A DNA stretch of 64,000 bases from Ligustrum vulgare (lineage: Eukaryota > Streptophyta > Magnoliopsida > Lamiales > Oleaceae): the NCBI GenBank assembly GCA_963555705.1, contig OY743170.1, positions 13,989,096 to 14,053,095 on the forward strand, in the 5' to 3' direction. How positions within the stretch are numbered: position 1 is the stretch's first letter; each line of letters begins with the position of its first letter. This document shows positions 1-11,992 of this stretch, piece by piece. The position numbers and the translations under genes are program-made. The notes beneath the pieces were generated by a model. That model did not search any database. It was not told where the DNA came from and saw only the letters and a list, made by a program, of their open reading frames with translations.

Positions 1-120
1 AAAGCTGCAAAAAGTTTTTGCTCTACGGCAACACTACGATTTGCAACACTCAGAAAATGCTGCAAAAACCTTTTAGCAAAGTTTTTTAAACATTGCAAAA
101 GGCAGTTTTTTGTTGTAGTG
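1..120. mobile_element. CACTA (En/Spm) transposon terminus, partial
   Basis: The segment ends in TTTTTTGTTGTAGTG at 120, the reverse complement of a CACTACAACAAAA terminal inverted repeat. It carries short subterminal direct and inverted copies of TGCAAAAA / TTTTTGC, typical of CACTA ends. The flank to the right reads straight into LINE coding sequence, so the transposon appears to have inserted in the LINE. The other end lies outside the window, so the target duplication cannot be tested. Confidence 0.65.
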
Positions 121-3100
121 ATCTCTCACAAGTGGTCACTCCCAACCCATCTCACGTGGATGGTTGCTCTTTAAAAGAACGTCTTCAAGCTAAAATATGG
201 TTTGCGTTGGTGGAATCGACACGAATTCGGGGATATCTTTCGAGTTAGGGATGCTGAGTGTAGGGTGGAGGATTTGGAGATGTACTATGACTTGGACCCG
301 AAATAGAAGCATCGTGATTATTTGCATCATGCACAGGTTGCTTTGAACCAGACCTTAGCTCATGAAAAGGCTTCTGGAAAAAAGATTTCAACTCTCGCTA
401 GCTGTGTGGGGGGTGGGGGGGGGGGATCTTCACACTTGCTACTTTTATGCGATGGTTCAGGACATCAGATAAGATCACACATCAAGTCTACTACAAGTGA
501 GTCAGGGGACGTACTATCTATTGTTGTTGTTGTTATTAAGACTTTGGCTATCTCATTCTACCTGGACCTTTTGTCTTCTCATTCGCATCGTGTGGATCCC
601 ATCCGACCTCATATTATACCCACGCTTTTGATTGAGGAAGACAATATAGGACTAAGCCATCCCTTTTGATTCAGAAGAAATGGGAGGCGGTGTTCAATAT
701 TGATTTTGATGGTGTTGCAAGGCCAGATGAATTTTCGTCCTTGTTCTTTTAGTAGTGTTGGGATATCATTCATGATGATGTTCTCAGGGTTGTTCTAGAT
801 TTCTTTACTGATGGTGATCTGCCCAAAGGTTTTGCTACTACATCTATTGTCTTGATCTTGAAGAGAGATGGGGCTTGCGGATTGACTGACTTCTAACCTA
901 TTAGCTTATGCATCGTATTCAATAAGCTCATCACTAAGCTATTGTACAGTAGATTGAGCTTACTACTTCCACTTATTCTTTCTTCGCAACAGAGAGGATT
1001 TATATAATGTTCTACTAGCTCAGGAGCTCATCTACACTTTGGATAATAAAGATAAAGGAGGAAACATATGTTGAAGCTTTACATGGCTAAGGTATAAGAT
1101 CACATAGATTGGGGGTTCCTCTGCTCTATACTAGAGAGCTTCCACTTTGAATAGTTGTGGATTGACAAGATTAGGAGGTGTGTTTCTTGATGTACGTTAT
1201 CAGTGCTCATGATTGGGCACCTTAGTGGCTTCTTCCCATCCTCATAGAGACTCCAACATGGGAATCCTATCTCATCATTTATTTTCATTATTGCTGCTAA
1301 CTACTTTTCTCGATTACTTACAATCCAGTTTGAGAAGTATCCTAGTATGCGATATCGGAGTGGTGGCACTACTCGTTTCTCACTTATCATTTTCTGATGA
1401 TAGGATTATCTTCAACAATGGTAAAAAAAATTGGTCATGAGGGTATTTGAGTGCTTGGGGTACTATGAGGGGGCTTCTGGTCAGTTGGTAAATAGGAAAA
1501 GAGCGGACTTATCCTCCCTGGACATGCATCTATTAGTTAGATTAAGCTATTTGAGCATCTAACAGGATTCAAATATCAACAATAGCCATTTACTTATCTC
1601 GTGATCCCCTATATATAGTGGTCAAGATAACCTTTCTTTGTGACCTTATTCAGAAGGCTATGACCAGAATCATGGGATGGGTATCATGCTTGCTCTCTCC
1701 AGAAGGATGCATTATTTTCCTTATATCACTCCTTGATTCTATCCTACTATACTTTCTTCAGATCTTGCAACCTCTTAAGGTTTTATTGAAGAAGTTGGAG
1801 AGAATTTTTGCACAATTTCTTAGGATTTCCAAGTATAATGCTCATCGAATACACTGAAGGACACTGAAGGAAGTATGCATTCATATTGATGAGTGTGGTC
1901 TTGACTTCAAGCCACTGTAGGATACTGTTGACATTTTCTCGATGAAGCTTTGGTGGTTATTTCAATCACAGAAATATTTGTGGGCTTAGTTCTTACTGGA
2001 CAAATATTGCGGAGGGGCGCACCCTACACTTGCTGTGATTCTACACTCGGCCTCTCCTATCTGAAAGAGGTTAAAGAAGACTAAACCACTGGTTAAACCA
2101 CATATTACTTGGCATCTAAGAATTAGTCAGATGCTCTTCTGGCACGATTGTTGGATGGTTGATACTATGTTGGTGAACTTATTTCCACGCAGGCATCACT
2201 CTTCAGAGAGGGTACAAGAATTCTTTGATGACACTAACTGGGTTATAGGTCGATTACTAAAGGCTCTTTCACCTGTTATGGCGTAATATATTGGGACGAT
2301 TCCTATATGTATTGATGCCCCAGATCGGATTGTTTGAAGTATATGCTAGATGTTAGTTTTGCTAGGAAGTATTCTTGGCAGTTAGTCAGAACGAGTTAGC
2401 AGTCCTATGACTCTTTTCGATTGATGTGGAATAATATTCTGCCTCTCATAATATCTTTGTTCTTTTGGAGGCTATGGAAAGGTTTGGTCTCTGTGAACTC
2501 GGTTATCTAGAGGAGGATTTGTTGCCATTTGGCCTCTCGCTTGCTAGTGTTGTTATAAGATAGAGATTATTACATACTCCTTCACAAGAAGTAGCACAAC
2601 AGATCAGGTATGGCAAGACTTCGGAGACATCTTCTAAGTACGTATGAGGCTGGGTGAGGATGTCAAATGCTTAATCCAGAGATGGAGATATTCTGCCTTG
2701 TATGTTCAATAAGGTCGTATATGCAGCTCCACTCTACTACTGATACTCTGGTTTCTTTTGATTTAGAGGAATAAAGCGAAGCACAAGGAGATTATGATTG
2801 ATCCGTGATAGATCATTTGGAGAGTATACCGTATGCTCTCGTTCTTCAAACGAGACGGCTCTTTAGACAACTTCATTGGCGTGTGGACCAAGCTATCGCC
2901 TTACTATTTAGTATATTTCTTGCTCTCCCTTCCCATCTCTCCCTATTTTAGTTAACTGTTGCACTCCATCAATGGTATCATACAAGATCAACACTAAAGG
3001 ACGTGTCAAGAATAGTGTTACTAGTGGAGAAGACGTCATCAAAGACCATGGATGACACTACATAAGGGTGTTTTTTATCCTTTTATGGGAACTGCCTTAT

Positions 3101-3722
3101 TATTGAGGTTGAGTTGCAAGCTGTTCTTAATGGCATAATTCTAGCCCTTCGACTCAGAATTTCGGATATTTGGTTCAAGGTTGACTCACTGTTGCCATTC
3201 ACTACATCATTAGAGGTGGAAGACCATGGACAAATTAGGAAATTCTTCGTCAGATTAAGCGAATCATTCACATTGACTGAGACACTATTTTTCACTTCCA
3301 TCGTGAGGGTAATCAAGTGGCTGGTTCATTCATATCAGAAGGTTGGGGTCAACGATACTACCAGGAGTATGGACCGCTGCACTACCTAGCCAACTTATAT
3401 AGGGCACTTATGCAGACTGATAAATATGGATTGCCTAGTTTCAGTGGCCTTAAGTGTAGTTTGCATTTATATTTTTTTTCCATTGTACGGAGAGCAGTAC
3501 TCCATCATTTATTGATTTCGTTATGCGTACTTTCCACTTGTTGCACTCTCGCTCACTTGAAGGTCATGTGTATGTCTCCTCCTCCTCGTACCATTTATTT
3601 ATATGATATATACAGGTTTGGGGAAGCCTAACTCCATCGATCTTCCTAGATGGAGCCTAAAAACTCACAAAGGATGTGTGGATGTCTTTGCAAATAAGAA
3701 CAAATAAATAAATAAATAAATG
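121..3722 (+). pseudogene. Degraded LINE (non-LTR retrotransposon) ORF2 remnant
   Basis: Plus-strand translation, with many frame changes and stops, follows the usual plant LINE ORF2 order. First comes the endonuclease-RT linker (about 180-500). Next is the reverse transcriptase core (about 720-1620), with recognisable GDLPKGF, ISLC.VFNKLI, DMAK-like and SHLSF(A/S)DD stretches. Then come the zf-RVT-like C-terminal part (1900-2800) and an RNase H-like domain (about 3100-3370, with ELQAVLNGIILALRL and VDS). The 3' end is an (AAAT)n tail at about 3692-3720, as expected for a LINE. No frame is open for more than about 120 codons, so it cannot encode an active protein. The 5' end is cut by the CACTA terminus. 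It sits in the presumed intron 3 of GH1 copy A. Confidence 0.8.
408..426. repeat. Near-perfect poly(G) run
   Basis: A G-rich run of about 19 bases interrupted by one T sits in the LINE RT linker and shifts its frame. It is either a replication-slippage product or an assembly-sensitive homopolymer. Confidence 0.7.
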
Positions 3723-4435
3723 GTAAATCTTTTTCTTCTATGTTAAAATTTAAAATAGTTTACTTGTTTGAGAGTATTGTTTTGATAGATAGCAAGACAA
3801 TATTTAGCCTTTGATAGTTTTTATGAGAAGCCAACAATTTTGATTGATCAAAGGTTTTCACCGACCATTTTATTTTAAAAAATGCATTGCTATTTATAAA
3901 CAATATTTATAGATAACTGTTTATAAATGTTTTATCAAATAAAGGCTCACTTTTCGGAGTAAGTCACTATTTTATCTTAAAATGAAAATAAAAAATAATA
4001 ACACAATTTTTTGAAAAGTAAATGTGTTGACAGTCACTCAATAAGACACCACAACTTTGAGTACGTCTTGCTTAACCGAGGACTGATCTCCTGCTCATGA
4101 CGGGCGAGAAGGTGATGGGCCCCACATTCAACTGGGCCCCACAACCACCTGCCTGTGATGGCCAGGACACTTCCGAATTAATTATTGGGGGTGTAGCTTA
4201 CACCTTGAAGGTCCCAACCGACTCTGTTCTGAGCCATTGCTTGAGGAGGTTAATTACAGGTTATGCCATCCGAATTAATTATTAATATTAACTTCGATTA
4301 AATAAAAAAGCTCCCGAATTAATTCATGTGTCCTTTCTACACCGACACGGAATGTGTTTAAATTAATCCCCATTTCAATTAAATAGGGGGTTCATCTAAC
4401 TTTATAGTTGGAATAAATATGCAATCGGGAATTAC
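3723..4435. other. GH1 copy A intron 3 (5' part), no gene
   Basis: No coding signal. Blocks at about 3950-4060 and 4300-4435 are recognisably homologous to intron 3 of copy B (about 40570-40720 and 44940-45063). This shows the tandem duplication included the intron before the LINE, and in copy B the MITEs, inserted. A segment at 4190-4270 resembles one at 45636-45715 and may be a SINE-derived repeat. Confidence 0.55.
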
Positions 4436-4578
4436 CTTCCATTGATGGTAATGATTAATAGCCAAACGCCCGTTGCCATTTTCTTGAATTTTTTCTGCCA
4501 GCCCAACAAAATTCATCAGAAATGGAAATATACACGTTTTTGTGTGATTCATGTACGTGTGAGCATATAAATACATAC

Positions 4579-4655
<77 letters not shown>

Positions 4656-5583
4656 AGGATTATCTGCTGTGAAACGATCCCAATTACTCTCGCCTTTACC
4701 ATCCTCATTCCAGGCACCTTCGACCTGTACATGTTAAACATATGGCCCAAAAAAAGAATTATATGTGGGATTTGACTAAAGTTCAGTTGTTTTTAATTGG
4801 TGTAGGTAAAGGAAAGAGTATATTAGGTGAGGCTGCATTGAATAAAATTATGTAGTGGGTGAAAAAACGCTGCCAAATTCAAATAAACTGTAGACCGCAG
4901 TGTGAAAAGCAGAAGAAAGAGAAAAAGTGGTGCATGCACGAGTGTTGAGAATTCTAATTTCGTGTGGAATAATAATTCTATTTAGACATTTAAATGAAAT
5001 GTTTTAAATGGACATTTTAATATGGCACAGTTTTATTGATCGATAAAAAAATGTTGATGTAATAAATATCTATAAATCTACGCTATATCAGAATGTCTCT
5101 TTATAATATCTCATTTGAATGTCTACTTAAAATTACTTTGTGTAGAAAGGCTAAGTGGGTGTCGACCTAAATTTGGTATCTTTGTTTTTTTATTTTGTCC
5201 AAGTAAATTGAGTGTTTTTTGCACGTTACGAAGATTTTGCCCCATTATTTTTCAGAAGAACACATGCAATTTAACACATGCAATTTAAATTGCATGTGAA
5301 TGAGTTTCTCACATATACAATATACATGCATTCTCAAGATTGTTAATTGTATGTTTACTAATGTGAATATGACCGTATAGGGTATTAACAAAGATAAAAG
5401 GGACTAAAATCATATCACATTAATTACACACACCTGATAAGCTGATGTTGCAGAACCAAAGATAAAATCTTTGGGAAATTGAGAGCGACGGACCCTAGCC
5501 GGAGTTGGGCCACGAGGGGTTGCAATACGGATGTCATGACCATGCAGAGGATCGATGTTGCTTTGGCTGCTTTGGCTCTCCAT
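4436..5583 (-). CDS. GH1 beta-glucosidase copy A, exons 1-3 only (3' part outside window)
   Basis: Three minus-strand exons can be joined in phase: exon 1 5583-5434 (150 bp), exon 2 4724-4655 (70 bp) and exon 3 4494-4436 (59 bp). All have GT/AG borders. They encode the first ~93 residues of a family 1 glycoside hydrolase: a polar leader with PLHGHDIRIATPRG, then FPKDFIFGSATSAYQ, VEGAWNEDGKGESNWDRFTA and NGNGRLAINHYHQWK. Exon sizes match copy B exactly. Exon 4 is not found between here and base 1, so the gene either continues left beyond a LINE-loaded intron or is truncated. Intron 2 (4654-4495) is almost half (GA)n. GH1 enzymes of this class release aglycones from defence glycosides; that role is inferred from the family. 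Intact function cannot be judged. Confidence 0.85.
4586..4653. repeat. (GA)34 microsatellite abutting the exon 2 splice donor of copy A
   Basis: 68 bp of uninterrupted GA (CT on the gene strand). On the minus strand the donor G|GT is followed directly by CTCTCT, so the repeat begins within the first bases of intron 2. Copy B has the same arrangement. Confidence 0.95.
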
Positions 5584-5653
5584 TGCAAGCTACAAATGAA
5601 AATTTAATCAAGGACAGAGTTAAAGAGAGAGAAATATACCTACAAGTGTAGGT

Positions 5654-5675
5654 ATATCATTGATTATATACTATT
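5654..5675 (-). promoter_or_regulatory. Probable core promoter of GH1 copy A
   Basis: On the minus strand, AGTATATAATCAATGATAT lies about 80-90 bp upstream of the ATG at 5583. The same string occurs at 46746-46728 upstream of copy B, inside a broader conserved leader rich in AGAGAGA. TATATAA is the likely TATA box. Inferred from position and conservation between paralogs only. Confidence 0.5.
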
Positions 5676-6080
5676 ATTTTGGGGTTGAAGAGATGATTGG
5701 TAGTTGGAACATCCAAGGAAAAAATATTTCATCCTAGAACTGCCCATAAGATTATCTAATCATAGTTTATGGATTCTTATACATATAGAAATCTGACTAT
5801 TGCAATAAAATTTTGTTGTATTAGGTTACAGCTATCAGATATATTAATGTTTACAAACAAAGAGAAATCAGACTCTTGTTTAAAAAAAATTGTTCTATAA
5901 AATATAATTTATTTTTTTCTTAAATAAAGAAAAAGTTAGACTCTTGCACTAAAATTTAGATGTGCTAGGTTAGAGCAATAGATATATTAATTTTTTATTT
6001 TTCTTATTTTTATTTATTTATTATTTTTTAATAGCAAACTTCAAAATTAGATTCCTGCACTAAAATATGAATACTTGGAT

Positions 6081-6984
6081 ACTACAAGAAATCGGACCAA
6101 CAGCGACGAAAATTAGCGACGACAAAAAAAGTCGTCTCTAATACTCAGCAATTAGCGACGACAAAAAAAGTCGTCGCTAATACTCAGGTATTAGAGACGA
6201 CTTTTTTTGTCGTCTCAAAAATTTGCGACGACAAAAACAAGTCGTCTCTAATACTCAGGTATTAGGGACGACTTTTTTTGTCGTCTCAAAAAATTGCGAC
6301 GACAAAAACAAGTCGTCTCTAATACTCAGGTATTAGCGACGACTTTTTTTGTCGTCTAAAAAACATACCCTATTGCGACGACTATGTCGTCTCTATAGGT
6401 TCGATTTTTTTATTTTTATTTTTTATTTTATTTTATTTTATTTTTTTTTTTTTCGATTTTTATAAAAATAATATTGAAGTCAATGTGTTGGAACAAATGT
6501 TTATATACTATTATTATTAAAATGTGATTCGTTAAAGTTAACTATTATATATTACTTAAAACAAAATAAGACACAAGAATTTATTTGCCTGAACGGTTGG
6601 GACATCACTCACCCAACTACTTGGTCAAGAGTTCGAGTCTCCAAGCCAACACTATCATCATATGAATTAAAAATAAATACTCGAGGTTCGGGTCGGGTTC
6701 AAATTCGGGCCGAGTTCAAAATGGTTCGGATCGGGTCAAGTTAAATTAATAAATTATTAATAAAATATTTTTTTGTTATTAGGGACGACTATGTCGTCGC
6801 TAATTGTCGTCGCAATATCCTCCGAAGAAATAGAGACGACGGTGTCGTCGCTATTGACTTTCAGCTACGGGCCTAAAGCGACGACTATTAGAGACGACAA
6901 TGTCGTCGCTATTGATCTATAGCGACGATTTTTAGACTTTTAGAGACGACTTCTGTTGTCGCTGTTGGTCCGATTTCTTGTAGT
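6081..6984. mobile_element. CACTA-like non-autonomous foldback element, 904 bp
   Basis: The two ends are perfect inverted repeats of 27 bp beginning ACTACAAGAAATCGGACCAA. Interior arms hold repeated GCGACGAC / GTCGTCGC blocks, often paired as short palindromes around AAAAAAA (6110-6360 and 6780-6960). The centre (6400-6770) is AT-rich with no coding frame. The end sequence resembles the CACTACAAGAAA ends of plant CACTA elements without the leading C. Three-base flanks do not match (GAT against ACA), so the superfamily call is tentative. It lies about 0.5 kb upstream of copy A. Confidence 0.7.
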
Positions 6985-8880
6985 ACACCCACAACTTATC
7001 GAGACGAATAAAAAACATGCCTCGAAAATAAAATGATGATAAAGGGATAAAATCCCACATCGAATAAAGATGAAAAATATTGACTGATTTATAAATGTTT
7101 GAGCTACTCCTCTTAATAAGGCTGCTCTTTTAAGATGAACTCTCAAATCATTATATTGTATCAAAGTCCATTAAGCTCCAACAAGTAATTCGATCATATT
7201 AAGACAAAAAAATAAGCACGCGAATTTCAAGATTGATCTCCTCAAACGAACCATCATTTTGAAGGAATATGTTAAGGGATAATCATCAAAAATTTTGGGG
7301 TGTTACAAATTCTCATCCTTAAAATGAATAACATCCTCAAAATTCGCACATGTAAAACTTCTTATCTTTTGCAAAATCATAACCATGCTTGACGTGTAAA
7401 AATTCAACTATTCTTAACAAAAAGCAAGATCATTCATAATCATGCTAAAAAAAATAACTTTATGTTGATTTGTGTACTGTGGGATAACCCCAAGGATCCA
7501 CTTTCGATTCCGAACCTATTTACATCGAATAAAGATGATAAACATTGACAAATTTATAGAGTTTGAGTTACTTCTTTTAATAAAGTTGACATTTTAAGAT
7601 GGACTCTTAAATCTTGCACTAATAATGTTAATAAGAGAACTAGATGACAAAAGAGGATTATTAAATTCATTTTGAACATGCATTGCACGTCTTATGTACA
7701 TTACGAGTTATATGCGTAATATTTCAATTGTTTCTTCGAATATAAAAAAATAAAAATAAAAAAACTTTTGCTGACTCTAAGGCAAAACATAATAAGCAAT
7801 TAAATTCCATGCCCGCTATCCTCTGGGGGAAAAAAATTAAATAAAAAAAATAAAACATTTACATAAAGTTACAAATTAATTCAAATTATCAAGATTTAAC
7901 AGAAGAAGTAAGAACGATTATAACACGTATCTATATACTACATCCGCGACACATGCATATGTATATACAGAGGATGATAGAAGATTAATCTCATTCAAAT
8001 AGATTTCAATGTTTTTATAGAGCAAAAATAAACTAAAATTGGAATTAGATTGAAAATGCTAATACAAAATGGGATTTGGGGGCAGTACTATGTATGGATA
8101 TATACATACCAGTAATGAATAGTTTCTTCTAGTGATGTCGTCTTTTCCTTAGACCTGAGATATGGGGAAATGGTGTGGGAAAAATAAGTATTCGAAAATT
8201 CATCTGAATAAAAAAAAAAAAAACACGAACCTTCTGCTAAGCCTAAGGAAAACTATAAGCAATTAAAATTCATACCCGTTATTCTCTTAAAAAAACATTG
8301 ACTGAGATCTACAAATCCTCTCAATTTATCAAGGATTAAATTATACAATAATATTAACATAATAGAAGTTATAATAAAATAAAAAAATATCGAATATTAC
8401 ATATATATACTATCTGCTATACACTTATAAACGCACGTATATGCACAGAAATGATAGAAGAATCTCAATCAAACATATACAGTAATGAACCGTGAGTTCA
8501 GTATTCTTATATAACAAAATAAACAAAAATCATAAATTCATTGAAATTAATAATACAAGTGGGATTTTGTGTATATAGAATATGAAATTCAATGAAACAT
8601 TATGTGTAATGTATTATATTAACATTAATTCAGAAATTTAATTGTAATTGAAATAGAATATGTATATGTATTGTATTGTATTTTACTGTTTGTAAATGTG
8701 TATTAAAATTTGTAAAATATTATTTTCCATCCAACCTACGAAAATTAAAGTCATGAATTAATAGAATTGTAACATTTTGGATTAAACCCAACAAGAACCA
8801 ACATGTGTAAATGCTACAAAGGTTGATCATTTGATAAGTTTGATTTTGAATGCCAGAAAAATTGATAATCCTTCGAGTTG
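6985..8880. other. AT-rich intergenic repeats, no gene
   Basis: No coding signal. Two internal duplications are visible. A block of about 110 bp beginning ACATCGAATAAAGATGA at 7056 recurs at 7525. A longer block of about 350-440 bp (about 7745-8190), starting near CTAAGGCAAAAC, recurs in diverged form at about 8235-8540 with the same order of landmarks (AAGCAATTAAA, ATGATAGAAGA). Origin unknown; probably decayed LTR sequence. Confidence 0.5.
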
Positions 8881-10000
8881 ACTTTCAATTAAAACTTAAA
8901 AGGCATTAAAGACTCATCCCCACCCCACCTCCCAACGCCCCCAACAACCTAATCCACCCCAGAGCACCCACTTACCTCCCTTTTTATACTTTTTTTTATC
9001 TCGTTCTTTTCTTTCTTCTTATATCTTTTAAAATTGGTATAAAAAAATATTTTTTTCGTTAATTACATATTGTACAATTTAACGAGAGTTTCAATATGAA
9101 TATAATATCATTATATAGATTTTTGTTATTTTCAAAATAAATATTTATAACGTGTAAATTATCAGTTCAATTTAAACAAAAATAATAACCAGATATTTCG
9201 CATAATTTTTTTTTTTTTTACTAACTTGTATTTGTAGATGCAAATTTAAAAATTAAATAAAAGTAAATTTTTTTTTTTGTTGATTTCATATTATACAGTT
9301 TAATGAGATATTCAATATGAGTTATAGATTCAATACAGTGTAATGAGATATTCAATATGAGTAAGACACAAATTTAAATATCAATTTTAATCAGTTCAAT
9401 TTATATTTTTTGTTTAGCATTTTTGGGATATAAAATTTTTTTATCATAATTTATGATTAAATTGAACAAATGGAAATTAATATTTAAATTACGTCTACAA
9501 ATTCAAGTTAGCTAAAAAGAATTAAGCGAAACATTATGCTTAACTTAAATGGTAATTTATATAGAATAAATATTTATTTTTTAAATAACAAAATTTATAT
9601 ATTGATATTGCACTCATATTGAAGATTTCATTAAATCGTATAATATGAAATCAACAAATATTTTTTCTTATCGATGTTAAAAAAAGAAATTTAAGAACAA
9701 AAAGGTAAAAACATAATAGTGTAAATAAAGGATTGGGTAGTGTTGGGAGTAGGTTTTTTTTGGGGGGAGGGCGGGGGTGAAGAGTAAAATTTGGGGATGT
9801 GGCACTTCCACGTCAGAGGCGCCCAAAAAAGGCGCTACGCTCAATTGATCAAAATTGATCCTTGCTTTTAGTATTGAAAACATTTAATAGTGTTTACAAA
9901 AATCCAATCTAATTATTACAATGAATAAATATAGATTATAAATAATGAAAATTGACCTAAAACTAGGGTAGCCGCAATTAGGCTCAACAAAACAAAAAAC
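8800..10000 (-). mobile_element. LTR fragment of the TTGATAAGTTC repeat family (left part)
   Basis: Short units with TTGATAAGTT and a following ACAAAG/CACAAG motif at 8820-8885, and the end AGCCGCAATTAGGCTCAACA near 9970, match in order the segments at 16334-17250 and 48960-49640, and the gypsy LTR at 61745-62593 in inverted orientation. The young element at 10001-16328 interrupts this copy. The inverted-repeat element at 8890-9800 also lies within it. Confidence 0.5.
8890..9800. repeat. Large diverged inverted-repeat (MITE-like) element
   Basis: Sequence around 9050-9260 (landmark TTAATTACATATTGTACAAT) pairs in inverted orientation with 9480-9680 (ATTAAATCGTATAATATGAA). The outer flanks are C-rich on the left (8920-8980) and G-rich on the right (9740-9790), which also fits an inverted arrangement. 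No coding frame. Exact ends and target duplication were not resolved. Confidence 0.45.
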
Positions 10001-10208
10001 TGTTATAAAATCATCGAAATCATAAGAACAACATAGAGAGAGAAATGGAGAGAGTTTAGAGGAGAGAATTTCTCTTCAAGAATTGGTGTAATAAATTGGT
10101 AAGTATAGGCTCCTATTTATAGGAGTGGACAATGGCACAATCGTAATATTGTAAAGTTTACAGGGATATAATGGTTATGTCATTCACATATATACATTAT
10201 TTATAACA
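10001..10208 (-). repeat. 3' LTR of the LOG-carrying element
   Basis: 208 bp, identical to 16121-16328. It starts TGTTATAAA and ends TTTATAACA, a 9-bp terminal inverted repeat. On the minus strand it holds the promoter-like CTATAAATAGG. Confidence 0.93.
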
Positions 10209-10217
10209 CTCCCCCTT
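10209..10217 (-). other. Polypurine tract
   Basis: AAGGGGGAG on the minus strand, directly against the 3' LTR. It sets the element's orientation. Confidence 0.85.
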
Positions 10218-10240
10218 GAATGACATATTACGCAATTGTC

Positions 10241-10934
10241 TGCCTCGTTAAAACCTTGCTAAGAAAACCCAATGGGATAAAACTTGAGCGAAGGAAAAAG
10301 AGTACAGTTGCTCCCCCTGATATTGGCCATCGTCAATCGTTGAGTCTTAATGTTCAAGTAGAACAAATCATGTATTGAATCTTTGAAGTTCTTCAGTGCT
10401 TCAGTGCTGCCTCGTTAAAACCTTGTCAGTAAAACCCAATGGGACAAAATCTGAACGAAGGAAAAAGAGTACAGCCGCTGCCTCGTTAAAACCTTGTCAG
10501 GAAAACCCTGTGGGACAAAACCTGGACGAAGGAAAAAGAGTACAGCATGACAGCATGATTCTCCCCCTGAAGTGTGCAATCAAGTATTCATGAACCTTTT
10601 GAATAATGATATCATCTTTCTTCTGGAATATATATGAAAATCTTCTTGTGTGTAGTCGATATCATAACATTCTTCATAAGATGTGTATGATTTTCTTCAT
10701 TTGTTGATATCATTCCAGTATAACAATGTGTTGCTGAATTATAGCTTGTTGATAGCTATGATGATGCCTCAAAAACCTTGCTAGGAAAACCCTGTGGGAC
10801 AAAACCTCAGCGAAGGGAAAAAGAGTGCATTATTCTCATTAATTTTCATCAATACGCCTCAACTGTTGCCTCATTAAAAAACTTGCTATGAAAACCCTGT
10901 GGGACAAAACCTCAGCTAAGGGAAAAAGAGTGCA
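10241..10934 (-). repeat. Five copies of a ~67-bp retrotransposon 3'-region motif
   Basis: Copies at 10241-10307, 10408-10474, 10479-10545, 10765-10829 and 10867-10934. Each reads TGCCTCGTTAAAACCTTG, then AAAACCC.RTGGGA.AAAAC, then GAAGGAAAAAGAGT on the plus strand. The unit is conserved although the spacers differ (4 to about 220 bp). It lies just inside the 3' end of the element. I recall similar text near the 3' end of other plant Copia-type elements; its function is unknown to me. Confidence 0.9.
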
Positions 10935-11004
10935 ACGCGTATTTATTCCTTTCATGGAATATTACATGTATATTGGTGCAATCACGAATCTTTTCATTGT
11001 ATTT

Positions 11005-11196
11005 TTCACTTCTGGTGAATAATCAAATTTAGAATTCACTTCTGGTGAATAATCAAATCTATAATTCACTTTCATAAATTGCATCTTTCACTTCTAGTGA
11101 ATAATTAAATATTCATTTTCAAATTCACTTCTAGTGAATAATCAATTTCAAATTCACTTCTGGTGAATATTCATTTTCGTATTCACTTCTAGTGAA
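11005..11196. repeat. Hairpin array 1: stem TTCAC/GTGAA
   Basis: Six copies of TTCAC-TTCTG-GTGAA or TTCAC-TTCTA-GTGAA start at 11005, 11035, 11087, 11124, 11153 and 11182. Each is a perfect 5-bp stem around a 5-base loop. Spacers are AT-rich and not conserved in length. Confidence 0.85.
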
Positions 11197-11682
11197 TAAT
11201 CAATTTCCCAGATGTCATAAATAGTACACTCCAATTTCACTTTCAACATATTATATCATGGAGTCATTTGTATCATTCTATAGTGATACTAATCTGGGCA
11301 TATTGAATCTTTCAATGATTTATACATGTATGTTCTTACACTTTATAAACTGCAATTTCTAATTTTGCAGGAGCATAATCAATCATTGAAATAGATATCA
11401 ATTTCGACATATAATCTACAATCATTTTACTTGAAATCCCAACGTACCGCGATCAACTGGTACATCAAAGAATACTCCCAAAGTACCGAGATGAGAATCA
11501 TACATTTTGATCTCACTCATTGGTATATCAAGGAGCTCAAGCTAGTGATTTAGACTATAGTCTATCCACCATATGTCATGCCAGTTCTATGAAAAATTTC
11601 GCGCGCAACTAGTCGTCTTTTACGACTGTGAAATATTTTTCATTTGTACATATAATTACTGGCTTTACACATTTAAGCATTT

Positions 11683-11992
11683 GGACTTCAGGTCCTTGAA
11701 CAATAATCCCTACATTAGGGTTTCATACTTGGCCAAAGAATTATGATTTCATCAATCTTATTTCATAAGAGGGTATGCAGTCGACTTATTTATCGATTCC
11801 ATCTCAATATAACGTGGAGAGATCTCTTTATATGTTCTATCATCAGGTACCTGAATATCTCATCATTTGACTATGTCCATTTTACTTACTTTGAGTATTT
11901 AGCCTCAAAGGAATCATTTCAATCATTCAAGAGATATTTATTTTTGGAATCGATAGTCATTATGCTTCAGGCATAATTACGCTTCAGGCGTG
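11683..11992. repeat. Hairpins with TTCAG loop and differing stems
   Basis: Three hairpins share the loop but have different, complementary arms: GGAC-TTCAG-GTCC (11683-11695), TATGC-TTCAG-GCATA (11961-11975) and TACGC-TTCAG-GCGTG (11978-11992). The last two are adjacent and differ by compensating changes. Confidence 0.8.

Noticed and set aside
4379..4750. 123-codon minus-strand ORF with a long Ser-Leu repeat
   Set aside because: The Ser-Leu run is the (GA)n microsatellite in intron 2 read through; the real coding pieces are GH1 exons 2 and 3 in other frames.
10241..11200. Possible CRISPR-like direct repeats
   Set aside because: Unit and spacer lengths are irregular, the units are part of an LTR element, the genome is a plant, and no cas genes exist.
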